Below, piece after piece: positions 9,740 through 18,417 of a stretch of DNA of 64,000 nt; positions within the stretch are counted from its first letter, which is position 1; each line of letters opens with the position of its first letter. The stretch is from assembly GCA_014529385.2 (NCBI GenBank), contig CM043952.1, positions 71,702,799 to 71,766,798 on the forward strand. The letters are read 5' to 3'. Below the pieces are notes generated by a model that was not told the DNA's origin, made no database searches, and worked only from the letters and a program-made list of their open reading frames with translations. The DNA is from Adiantum capillus-veneris (Eukaryota; Streptophyta; Polypodiopsida; Polypodiales; Pteridaceae). The translations under genes were made by a program, and so were the position numbers.

Positions 9740-10630
9740 TTTCAAACATATTCGCAGTCCGAGACGATAACCCAAAATTGGTGCAGAATTTAGAGAAACT
9801 TTCTTCTGCAAAGTTATAGACCACATCGATTCCAATCCCCATCGCGGGTAGTTTCTTCTGCAAAGTTGTAGAACACATCATTCCGGTCTCTCACGCGGGT
9901 AGTTTCTGCAAAATCATTTTCAATAAGCAGAAAAATAAAAACAAAAAACGGAAATTGCTTTTTAGGTATGTACGTAGTCCGCGAACAATAACTCAAAATC
10001 GGTGCAGAATTTGAAAACACTTTCTTCTGCAAAGTTGTAGACCACATCGATTCCGGTCTTTCCCGCGGGTAGTTTTTGCAAAATCGTTTTCAATAAGCAC
10101 AAAAATCAAAAACAAAAAGCGAAAATTGTTTTTCAGGTATGTACGCAGTCCGCGAACGATAACTCAAAATCGGTGCAGAATTTGAAACATTTTCTTCTGC
10201 AAAGTTGTAGACCACATCGATTCCGCTCTCTTTCGCGAGTAGTTTCTGCAAAATCGTTTCCAATTAGCAGAAAAATCAAAAACAAAACGCGGAAGCTGTT
10301 TTTCAGGTATGTACGCAGTCCGTGAACAATAACTCAAAATCGGTGCAGAATTTGAAAAAACTTCCTTCTGCAAAGTTGTAGACCACATTGGTTCCAGTCT
10401 CTACAGCGGGTAGTTTCTGCAAAATCGTTTCCAATTACCAAAAAAATCAAAAACAAAACGCGGAAGCTGTTTTTCAGGTATGTACGGAGTCCGTGAACGA
10501 TAACTCAAAACCGGTGCAGAATTTGAAGAAACTTCCTTCTGCAAAGTTGTAGACCACATTGATGCCGATCCCTTTCGCGGGTAGTTTTTGTAAAATCGAT
10601 TTTGATCAGGAGAAAAATCGAAAACAAAAA
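9740..10630 (-). repeat. about 171-bp tandem array next to the SL-2 primer-binding site
   Basis: A unit containing GAACGATAACTCAAAATCGG, CTTCTGCAAAGTTGTAGACC, GCGGGTAGTTT and TTTTTCAGGTATGTACG recurs at about 9980, 10152, 10321 and 10493 (spacing 170-172 bp). A diverged, longer first copy starts near 9762. The unit is GC-richer than the rest of SL-2. The array occupies the 5' leader of the minus-strand element, just after the primer-binding site. Confidence 0.88.
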
Positions 10631-10636
10631 CGTACT

Positions 10637-10648
10637 GCTCTGATACCA
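10637..10648 (-). other. primer-binding site of SL-2
   Basis: The plus strand reads GCTCTGATACCA, the reverse complement of TGGTATCAGAGC, abutting the 5' LTR. Confidence 0.9.
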
Positions 10649-10790
10649 TGTTGAGAGAGAAGGAGAGAGCACAGAAGTAGAACCCCAAAGTGTGTAGAAT
10701 ACACACATGAGATGATGTATATATAGAGGGGACCTGGGTGCCATATATAGAGAAGCCATATATTGAGTAGCTTCACATATAAGCTCAACA
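10649..10790 (-). repeat. 5' LTR of SL-2
   Basis: 142 bp. Reads TGTTGAGCTTATATG on the minus strand, with TATATA stretches in the first half. Bounded by the CAGAC target duplication at 10791-10795. Confidence 0.92.
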
Positions 10791-10795
10791 CAGAC

Positions 10796-13690
10796 TAGCT
10801 TCTGCTTACGAAAGGCTTAGAAAAGATGAGCGCCAGCTTGCACAACATCTTTGCTATTTGTGGCGTCTGCACATGCTTTTTATTTTTATTTTTATTTTTC
10901 ATAGACCGATTTACCGCTGCCACCAATTAATTACAAAAAGCAGCGTTTGCTCATCCCGCTAGCCTGATTAGGCGCTATTTTAAGAAAATGCCTCGTCCTG
11001 TCTTATATGTATGTTTTACAGTTTCATATCAAAGAAAGCGGTTTCATTGCAGCAGGCAGCTCTGAAGCACGCCTTCAACCAGAGGCAGCTCTGCTCGCTT
11101 ATTCAACTTAGCACCCCGACGCTTTTGACACCTTGTTGCATGCTACAAATTGCTAGGATCCGACCATCTTCCTAGCAAGCATATTGGCGGAATAAACTCT
11201 TCCTAGCTAGAAGAGAGGCTTCAAAGCAAGCTGCAGTCGCTCATGTGTAGCGAGAAGCGTCGTGTCAATGCTGAAAGTCGAAGGAAGCTGCAGTCGACGT
11301 GTAGCAAGAAGCCTCTCGTCTCAATGATGAAAACAAATAAAAGCCTAGTTGACACAGGTAGCCAAGTTCTGATATCCATGGGTTGTCCACTTTGTCAAAC
11401 ACAATTGCAAAACCAATCTCTATGTTGCCTGTGTGTGGCTTGTCTGCTCTGCACACTATTGCGTAACTCTAGTGGATGGCTAAAGGCAGCACATGGTGAT
11501 CAAGAGCCGAGACTAAAGCTCCTCGAAGACGAGTTAGTTGTCGACGCCATGCTTTAACACACTGCTGCCGCGAAGCAGCTCTTTCCAGGTTTCCCAGTGG
11601 TTACTATTCAAGCTAGCGCTAGCTAGAGTTACATTAGTAGTGTTATTGTTTGTGAGTGTATGCTGGTGTTGAACGTGACGAGAAAGATCAACCATGGTCT
11701 TTGCACACAAACCTACCCATCAAGAGTATGTTGCTGCCCAGTTTATCGTATCTCCTATTAGCCCTTGACTGATGCCAGAATTAGATGCAGAGATGTGCAC
11801 AGGCCGACTCAGAAATGACGCGATAACTTCTTCTTAAAATAAGGTGATATCTTGAGTTTAGAATATTATTACCCTGTTCTTGCACCATATTATTCTATTT
11901 CCTTGTGCTATTTATAACTTCCAAAAGTCGGGCAGGTTGATGTATAGTGTCGTCCTACTTTCATACGCACCTGTGTGGCTTTTATAGCCAAATAGCAATC
12001 AGTTATATAACACTTTTGGCCTCACGTACAAGGCTAGAATGACAGTGTCAAGTGTAAGTTTAAGTGCAAAATCTTCAAAAATTTGACCCAAACATTGAGA
12101 GAATTTCAAAAAAAAAAATTCTTATTTTAATCTAGCTAATTTCTATAGCAAGGTTTCTTATTTATTAATGCGTTATGTCAAGCTTTATGATACATGGCTA
12201 TGTTCGTCAATGTCATAAGGATTTCTCAAGAAATGGTACATCAAGTTTGTCATTGATAAGGATTTCTCAAAAAATGGTACATCAAGTTTGTCATTGGCAC
12301 CATGACGATAAAATATCTCGTCTCATGAGAAGCATATAAAGGTATGAGGCAGGTTGTTTGACTAATACTGACATCAGGTTTTCTTATTTGCTAATGCTTC
12401 ATGGCATGTTTTTACGATGCAATACCACGTTCTCGATGCCATAATGATTTCTTAAGACATGGTACATTAGATTTGTTGTTGATACCATGGAGAGTTTCAT
12501 GATGCCATGGTACGTGAAACCATGATGATTACATAATTTGAATTTGTCTAGGCCCCATCATGTTATGTCAACCTATCGAGCTTGCGGCATGTCGGATGAT
12601 CTAGCATAGAGATTGATGGAGATTGTGGCATTTCAAGATAGTAGCAGGTAGGCACGATTGATCAAAGTTGTGCAAGCAAGGACCAATTTAAGCGGCAATG
12701 TTCTGAGATGAGACTGCACACCTGGATTCACGCGCAACAAATTTCACCTTTGTTCTCTACCTTGTAGCTACCTACCTTGACCTCATTCTGCAAACATTAT
12801 TAGTAAGAGACTCGTGAGACCAAGGACCATGGCGGCGAAAAAACAAAATAAATAGAAGCTCATCGCTTTTGAGATTTGGAAGCTATGAGAACACGCGGTG
12901 GCAAAAGTAAAAGTGTGTGCCCTTTTTTTCACGATGATATTAGCACATCTCTAAAATCTAACTACTCTATATTTGAGTGATAACAAAATTAGAACGTCAA
13001 TAATATACGCAGCAGTAACTTCATACAAGCACATGTTGTATAGAGACTCTATCTAGGGATCCCACGAGTATGGGCTATTATTAAAGCTACCTATGACCTA
13101 CTGCACCAGCTTCGCCTTTGTCTCTTTAGGCTGCATCTTTGTCTCAATGTTTTATAGGGAATCGATGAAGCTTCTCTATAATTAAGCATAGCTTCTCTAC
13201 TACTTCAGCTTAATTTGTCTTTGCTTCTTGTGGTTGTGTCTTTATCTTGATGCATAAGGGGAATGGTCCTGCATGACAACGAGGCTTGGGTTTAGCTCAT
13301 GGTAATCGTAGTGGATGGTTCAATGCATGGTAATCATCGCAAATGGTTCAATATATCATTATTATATTGCTTATTTTGGTGCTATTTCCTTTTATCATGC
13401 TCAAGTTTGCATATACTCTTGCGTATTATGATAAAGTCTCAACAAGTTACAGTATTTGGAGAAATATTATTCATGGTTCTTGTCATGAAAATGAATGTCA
13501 TTTGATGTGCAACATTAATACATGATTCGTGCAATTTGACACATATGCTTTGTACATAATGACTTTACTAATAATTTTCTTGATGATATGATAGATTACC
13601 TCCAATCACTCACAAAGTTTATGTTGGAGCCTATTGTCGAGCTCAGTGCTATGCTTGTGATTATCATATCTCACCTTTCTAATCAGTATT
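10796..13690 (+). other. SL-1 interior, non-coding
   Basis: No retroelement domain or long frame is present. The short frame at 11243-11557 has no recognisable motif. From about 12180 to 12540 there are CATGATGCCATGGTACGTGAAACC-type phrases related to the array in SL-3 (41340-41880), and a duplicated piece (aaggatttctcaa(g/a)aaatggtacatcaagtttgtcattg, about 12218-12297). Spliced or translated host sequence is not evident. Confidence 0.6.
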
Positions 13691-14195
13691 AGTTCCTCGA
13701 TATCTAATGGCACTATGGTTGTTATCGTCTCAATGCTCCCTCGTCGTCATGGTGCTATCACTCTTCTCGTCTTATTACACCCTCATGGTCATTACCATCA
13801 TCGTCTTTGGTCCTATGAATATTATCGTCTTATTGCACCCTCGTCATCATTGGTGCTATGGTTGTTATTGCCTTATTGCACCATCATCGTCATTGGTTCT
13901 ATGAATGTTATCGTCTTATTGAATACACCCTCGTCATTAGTGGTGCTATGGGTGTTATCATCTTATTGCACCCTCGTCGTTATTGATGCTATGGTTTTTA
14001 TCATCTTATTACACCCTCGTCATCATTGGTGCTATGGTTCTTATCATTATCGTCTTATTGAATACACCCTCGTCATCAGTGGTGCTATGGGTGTTATCGT
14101 CTTATTGCACCCTCGTTGTTATTGATGCTATGGTTTTTATCATCTTATTACACCCTCGTCATCATTGGTGCTATGGTTATTATCATTCTTGTCAT
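13690..14195 (+). repeat. about 43-bp tandem array in SL-1
   Basis: Units such as TTATTGCACCCTCGTCATCA + TTGGTGCTATGGTTGTTATC recur about every 43 bp, with a larger duplicated block (compare about 13935-14010 and 14070-14145). The array creates spurious open frames. Unit length matches the SL-2 array but the sequence differs. Confidence 0.82.
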
Positions 14196-14279
14196 TAGGG
14201 AATTGGCAGTTGTGACTATGCACCACTAGTGTTTCATAGCATTTATGTACAGTCTTAGTGCACATATGATTGCATCGAC

Positions 14280-14612
14280 ATAACATTTGTTTCTCTGTCG
14301 TCTCTAAAGAGGCATGGTGAACCGTCTCTTAGGACAATCTGATGTGATTATTTTTAACCTTCACATTTTGCTATGTTTCTTGAGTTGATTTCATTTACAG
14401 GATAAAAGTCACGTCAAGCAGCATGTACAGGGGCTCAAAGATATTGAAGCTACTCAAAGATATTGAAGGATTTGCATCAATTCAATTATAGGGTTATTAA
14501 ACTTCCAAAGACGCTTGAAAGCGCACAATGTATATTATGGAGTGATGTTGCTCCTAGAAAACAAATTTTGTAAACTTTGATAATTGTTAATATAACAGTG
14601 CATGTATATGGT
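14280..14612 (+). repeat. SL family 3' interior module
   Basis: This stretch is closely matched by 41945-42276 of SL-3, including CGTCTCTAAAG, AACCTTCACATnTTG, the intron-end-like TTTCTTGAGTTGATTTnnTTTACAG and a duplicated CTCAAAGATATTGAAG. The last 80 bp are also recognisable in SL-2. Confidence 0.8.
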
Positions 14613-14659
14613 GCTGTGGATTTTTCCCTTGTTCCCCCAAGGGTTTTTTCATCCACAGC
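14613..14659 (+). other. conserved stem-loop upstream of the SL-1 polypurine tract
   Basis: GCTGTGGAT (14613-14621) pairs perfectly with ATCCACAGC (14651-14659). Inside it CCCTTG pairs with CAAGGG around a short C-rich loop. The tract GAGTGGGGG and the 3' LTR follow within 25 bases. Confidence 0.78.
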
Positions 14660-14683
14660 TAGGGACTCCTATTTGAGTGGGGG

Positions 14684-14843
14684 TGTTGGAGCTATATATA
14701 CCAACCCCTATGCTATATATAACTAGGAGTCCCTACTATATATATGTACTCGTGCGTGCTCTACACACACTTTGGGGTTTGCATATGATGGTGTCTCCTC
14801 TCTGTCTTCTCATCTAACTGCACTCTTTGCTTCCAGTTCAACA
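14684..14843 (+). repeat. 3' LTR of SL-1
   Basis: 160 bp, TGTTGGAGC ... TTCAACA, directly after the purine tract. The gypsy gag frame resumes after it. Confidence 0.9.
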
Positions 14844-15304
14844 AGAAGAAGAAGATAAAGGAGCAAGAAGACCTGATTCAGTGACTACGAGAAGATCTAG
14901 AAATTACAAATTGGGAGCGTACTGAGGCTCTGTGGTGCAAAGCATCACGAGAGCCTAATATCTATGTGGACATTCATGGCGAACATGAAGGCGAAAACCA
15001 TGATACTCCACCAGAAAACAATAATCATCGTGGCGGCACTGGGGCACCTGTTGGTGGTGATAGTGGTGATGGTGGGAACAGTGGTGGTGGACGTAGAGGT
15101 CATCAACGCGAAAAAGAAGATGATGACGATATGGGAGAAGCGACAACCAAATCATTCTTAACGAAGACTAAGCTTAAAGAGTTTGATGGCATAAGAAAGA
15201 TATGCGAAGATTTAGAAGCGTGGATTGAAGAACTCAAAGATTTGAATTATACTTTCAATATCGAGGACACGATCACTAGACTTTCGAATGCTCGAGCAAG
15301 GTGA
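14844..15304 (+). pseudogene. Gypsy-1 Gag, N-terminal remnant
   Basis: The frame continuing from MDGYK gives a Lys/Glu-rich start, an acidic/Gly-rich linker (GGTGAPVGGDSGDGGNSGGG, about 15034-15095) and the beginning of the Gag core (LKEFDGIRKICEDLEAWIEE), then stops at 15302. A TGA at 14882-14884 replaces what is likely a CGA Arg codon. The rest of Gag and the zinc knuckle are missing; an internal deletion joins this to the protease region. Confidence 0.7.
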
Positions 15305-15467
15305 CCGATAAGATAATACGTACCAAGATGGCTCAATTGGAGATTTTTGGCGATGCTTATGATAAAGGTAAGTCATCTACCCCTTCTTTGTGATGTTTTA
15401 TGTCTTTGATATGTCCTTTGAAAGCTTTTGTGAGATCGAATTTATGCGTAGAAGTTGAGATTTAAAT
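15305..15467 (+). pseudogene. deleted Gag to protease junction of Gypsy-1
   Basis: A short region with no sustained frame, presumably the scar of the deletion that removed the Gag core and zinc knuckle. Confidence 0.45.
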
Positions 15468-15704
15468 TTGAATTTCTTAATTGATTTGGATAGTATTCAT
15501 TGCTTCTTATCGTCTAAATTGATTGAGAAATTAAACTTTAAATTAAATCAAGAAGTTAAAAGATTTGTGGACTTAACTAGTGGCAATAATAGTTTCACGA
15601 AAGAGTTAGTAGAATTTTTTTTTTCTTTGAAGAGTCGGAAGCATAAAGATGATTTCTATATCATAAACATTGATATGCATGATGTTATCATTGGTATCAA
15701 TTAG
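15468..15704 (+). pseudogene. Gypsy-1 protease (decayed)
   Basis: NFLIDLDSIHCFLSSKLIEK resembles the gypsy retropepsin start (L-I-D-S/T-G-S-T/S-H-x-F), but the catalytic D-S/T-G is changed to D-L-D. A later DVIIGIN matches the conserved ILG/IIG flap region. The frame stops at 15702-15704. The enzyme would cut the polyprotein; this copy should be inactive. Confidence 0.72.
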
Positions 15705-15960
15705 ATGATTGAAAATCATGTTTTGATTGTTTGTTAAGAAAGAAAAATATATCTTTAATCATTTGATGATGATAAGTCACACTCTTCGGGGAAAGAAAGA
15801 GATTCTAAATCTAGTTTTGGCCATGGAATTGATAAGGTGACTTAGATAAGAGTGTGAGATGTTTCTTGTGTTTGCTAATGAGATTAAAGAAGAATCTGGG
15901 GATAAAGAGAAAGAGGCAAATCCAAAATTTGTAGAAGATCTCTGACATGAATTTAAGGAT

Positions 15961-16310
15961 GTGTTTTCGGACGATCTTCCTGGTATACATTCGCCTAGAC
16001 CGGTAGACCACGCCATAGATCTATGTCCAGGAGCAACACCTTATTCAAGGGCTCCATACAGGTCCAACATTGATGAGCTTAAAGAGCTCAAGATACAACT
16101 TGATGATCTTTTGAAAAAGGGTTTCATTAAACCTAGTGTATCTCCTTGGGGTAGTCCTGTGTTATTCCAAAAGAAAAAGGATGGTACATATAGGTTATGC
16201 ATTGACTACAAGGGATTAAACAAACAGACCATTAAGAACAAATATCCTCTTCCTCACATAGATGAATTGCTTAGCCATTTGAGTGGTGCCACAATATTTT
16301 CAAAGGTTGA
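15961..16310 (+). pseudogene. Gypsy-1 reverse transcriptase, N-terminal part
   Basis: The frame shows the gypsy RT entry: [19 protein letters not shown], then [60 protein letters not shown] and GATIFSKVD. It is cut at 16310 by CACTA-2, where TGA is the target triplet, and resumes at 29880 with LHSGYHQIRIK. Nucleotides immediately upstream (15705-15960) continue the protease-RT linker with stops. Confidence 0.9.
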
Positions 16311-16800
16311 CACTACAAGAGGTTGTGTGCTCTTGTGACGTTGTTAGCGACGGAAATACACTGGGTTTTTATAACCCCCGGCGTCGCTAAAACCGTCGCT
16401 AATAGCGTCGCTATAACCGTCGCTATATAGCGATGGTTATAGCGATGGTTACACAAAAGTCTATAGCGACGCTACAGAGCCATAAATAGCGACGGTTATA
16501 GCGACGCCCGAGAGAATCTTTTTTTGGTAACAGGGCATTGAATGCCCTGCCACCCATCAACCATATTGTACTTGATTCACTTTTTAAAAAAAGTGCAAGG
16601 GTAGATAATAGAACCAAAATAGTCACCCACAAGACTCATTGTTTGCAAAATTGACAAGCGTAAAATTGACAATTGTACACATCATAGGCAAAATAAATGG
16701 ATTGGCAAAATGAACTCCGGTGACAAATGTAATAATATACATGGTTCAAAAAGACGTATAAAATCCGTCTCATGATACATAAGCTATGAGAAACCCTAAA
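16311..16800 (-). repeat. CACTA-2 left terminal and subterminal repeat region
   Basis: The terminal repeat is followed by GTTGTGTGCTCTTGTGACG and, from about 16340 to 16505, by many GTCGCTA/AGCGACG units in both orientations, the kind of array bound by the smaller CACTA protein in En/Spm. A later complementary pair (GGGCATT/AATGCCC and CACTTTTT/AAAAAGTG, 16530-16590) is shared with CACTA-1 and CACTA-4. Confidence 0.88.
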
Positions 16801-16835
16801 TTAATGCTATCTAGCTACGGCTAAACTAACGTCGT

Positions 16836-18145
16836 CTAGTTAGACGTCTCATCGCGTCCAAGCGGCGTATCTGTCGAATTCTGCAAAAAAAGACAATAAG
16901 ACAGCTTTCAGTAAGTATAAACATATAACGATATTTATAAAACAATACAAAAAATAGAAAAGAGTAAACCCTAATACTAACCATGCCGCCGCGAGAACTG
17001 AGAATGTCCATCAGGGCGTTTAAGCCCTTCCTGCCTGCGTACTCGCGCTCGTACGGTGTGGCATCACGTCCAGTCATCGACCAGTGTCAAAACATACAAA
17101 GAATTCATTATGTTAGAATTAAAAAACTCATAAACCCTAAACTATCGAACATAAAGAGCAATGCGAAAACACTTACAAAATCGGCCTCAAATGATGCCCA
17201 TCCACCGCTCCCCAAGTGGTGCGAGCTCCCTGCCCCTACTCGCGCTCTGGCTGCATCCTTTTGTTGCTTCCACTTGTCGGGATTCTCGCGCGCTGCTTTC
17301 TTCGCATTCTTCCAATCTTCTTTGGCCAGCCAATATGGCCTGCTCCACCCATGCTTGATTGCTTTTTGCACTTCAGAACGCTTGTGTTGGCAGTATTCGT
17401 GCATTCGAATCTTCATCAGGTCTTCATTGAAGCGCTGATCCCGTGTTGGAACGGGAAACTTATCATGAAGTATGCTGATGACTCTGTTTTTTAAATCACT
17501 TGGTACTTCACTCCATTTGTTTAGTATGTAGTGTCTAAACAGCTGAGAGCAAAGACCACGCATGCGCGAGATCACCTTCTTGCCGTCATCATCCATGATG
17601 ATGCCGCTGCTGAAGTCGACGGAGTAAGGCAAGCCGTCTCGCCGGTGATGCGTGAACCTCGGTGTCCCGGCAGGGGTCTCTAGCGGCGTGTCGATGGGGT
17701 AACGGACGTCAGGTGTCTCCACCGGCATCTGGGCCCCGAAGCGAGGAGTGTCGAGTGGGGTGGCTCCTGGCGGAGTAGGTAGAGGTGTGTAGCAGCTAGG
17801 AACAGTCAGGCGTGCAAAACCTGGCGTAGATGGCGATGCTGTGGCTGGTGTGGGGGCGGGCAAAGAAGGGGAGGGTAAAGAGCCTCGTCGAACACGAGGC
17901 CGTGTGGAGGCATTGGTGGCGGAATCCCCACAACATTTGCCACCGCCACCACTAGAGCGCCGGTGTCTAGACGAGTGTGAAGCTCGTCTCGTCGACGCCG
18001 AAGCTTCGGAGCGCGCCGAATGCTCCGAAATAGAGGGAGATGCGGATGGAGTAGGAACGCGCAATGATGCGCCAGAGCGATGACGCTCCACGTACCACTG
18101 TCTCTGCTGCGGTGACAAAGAAGAAAGAAACTCCTCATCATCCAT
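16836..18145 (-). pseudogene. Transposase_24-type second CACTA protein, near intact
   Basis: Predicted as three exons: 17177-18145, 16982-17083 and 16836-16880, 371 residues in total. The ATG at 18145 (MDDEEFLSSLSPQQRQWYVE) follows an intron-end-like TTTAATGCAG. Residues 1-160 are Ser/Arg- and Pro/Thr-rich and low in complexity. From about 170 the protein has the plant Transposase_24 (Ptta/En/Spm) layout: HYILNKWSEVPSDLKNRVIS, KAIKHGWSRPYWLAKEDWKN and a GSSHHLGSGGWASF ending. This class acts as a DNA-binding accessory in transposition. It has no internal stop, unlike its relatives in CACTA-4 and CACTA-5. However, the acceptor before exon 2 reads GACAC at 17084 where both relatives have GACAG, so splicing is probably lost. 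Confidence 0.85.
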
Positions 18146-18417
18146 ACCTGCATTAAACACACGAATATTTAAACTTAATATTGAATGAATAGAGTAGACA
18201 ATGACGCAAAGACCATTAAATACAATGATGTAATGACGCATATAAATACAATGATGCAATGAATTGAGTGATAGAAGAGGCAAGTCGAAAACTCAGAATT
18301 TTCAATCAAAAGATGTGAGCGCGAGTAGAAAAGAGCGTTATACACCATGGAAGGTACTTAGAGAGCCAGAGCTTTTACAACACGGAGCAAAATTGTTCAA
18401 ATACAATATTTGTGGCT

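Larger units (their letters stand above)
8197..10790 (-). mobile_element. SL-2: non-coding short-LTR retrotransposon inside SL-1
   Basis: Identical-length terminal repeats (8197-8338 and 10649-10790, 142 bp each) read, on the minus strand, TGTTGAGCTTATATG ... CTCTCAACA. The minus-strand primer-binding site (TGGTATCAGAGC, plus-strand 10637-10648) touches the 5' LTR, and a purine tract GAGCGGGGG lies next to the 3' LTR. The target duplication CAGAC is exact (8192-8196 and 10791-10795). The 2.3-kb interior has no coding capacity and is mostly two tandem arrays. Its 3' end is homologous to SL-1 and SL-3, so it belongs to the same family with a diverged LTR. Confidence 0.92.
7305..14843 (+). mobile_element. 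SL-1: long non-coding retrotransposon with short LTRs
   Basis: Direct repeats at 7305-7465 and 14684-14843 start TGTTGGAGCTATATATACC and end CAGTTCAACA. TGGTATCAGAGCC (7466-7478) follows the left copy and GAGTGGGGG precedes the right one. Flanks are ACAAG (7300-7304) and AGAAG (14844-14848); an exact ACAAG also overlaps the LTR end at 14841-14845. The interior has no Gag or Pol, only low-complexity and tandem repeats, and is interrupted by SL-2. Without SL-2 it is about 4.9 kb. SL-3 shares its LTR and roughly 400 bp of the 3' interior. Movement must have used proteins from another element. Confidence 0.88.

Noticed and set aside
11243-11557. 104-residue Cys-rich frame in SL-1
   Set aside because: No motif, no homologous frame in SL-3 or SL-2, no splice or start context; probably chance.
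13707-14198. Hydrophobic/His-rich frames resembling membrane proteins
   Set aside because: Products of the 43-bp tandem array in SL-1; all three frames are open because of the repeat.
17841-18083. Plus-strand frames overlapping the Transposase_24 gene (also 49876-50166)
   Set aside because: GC-rich, low-complexity antisense of the Ser/Arg- and Pro-rich N-terminus; no independent conservation.
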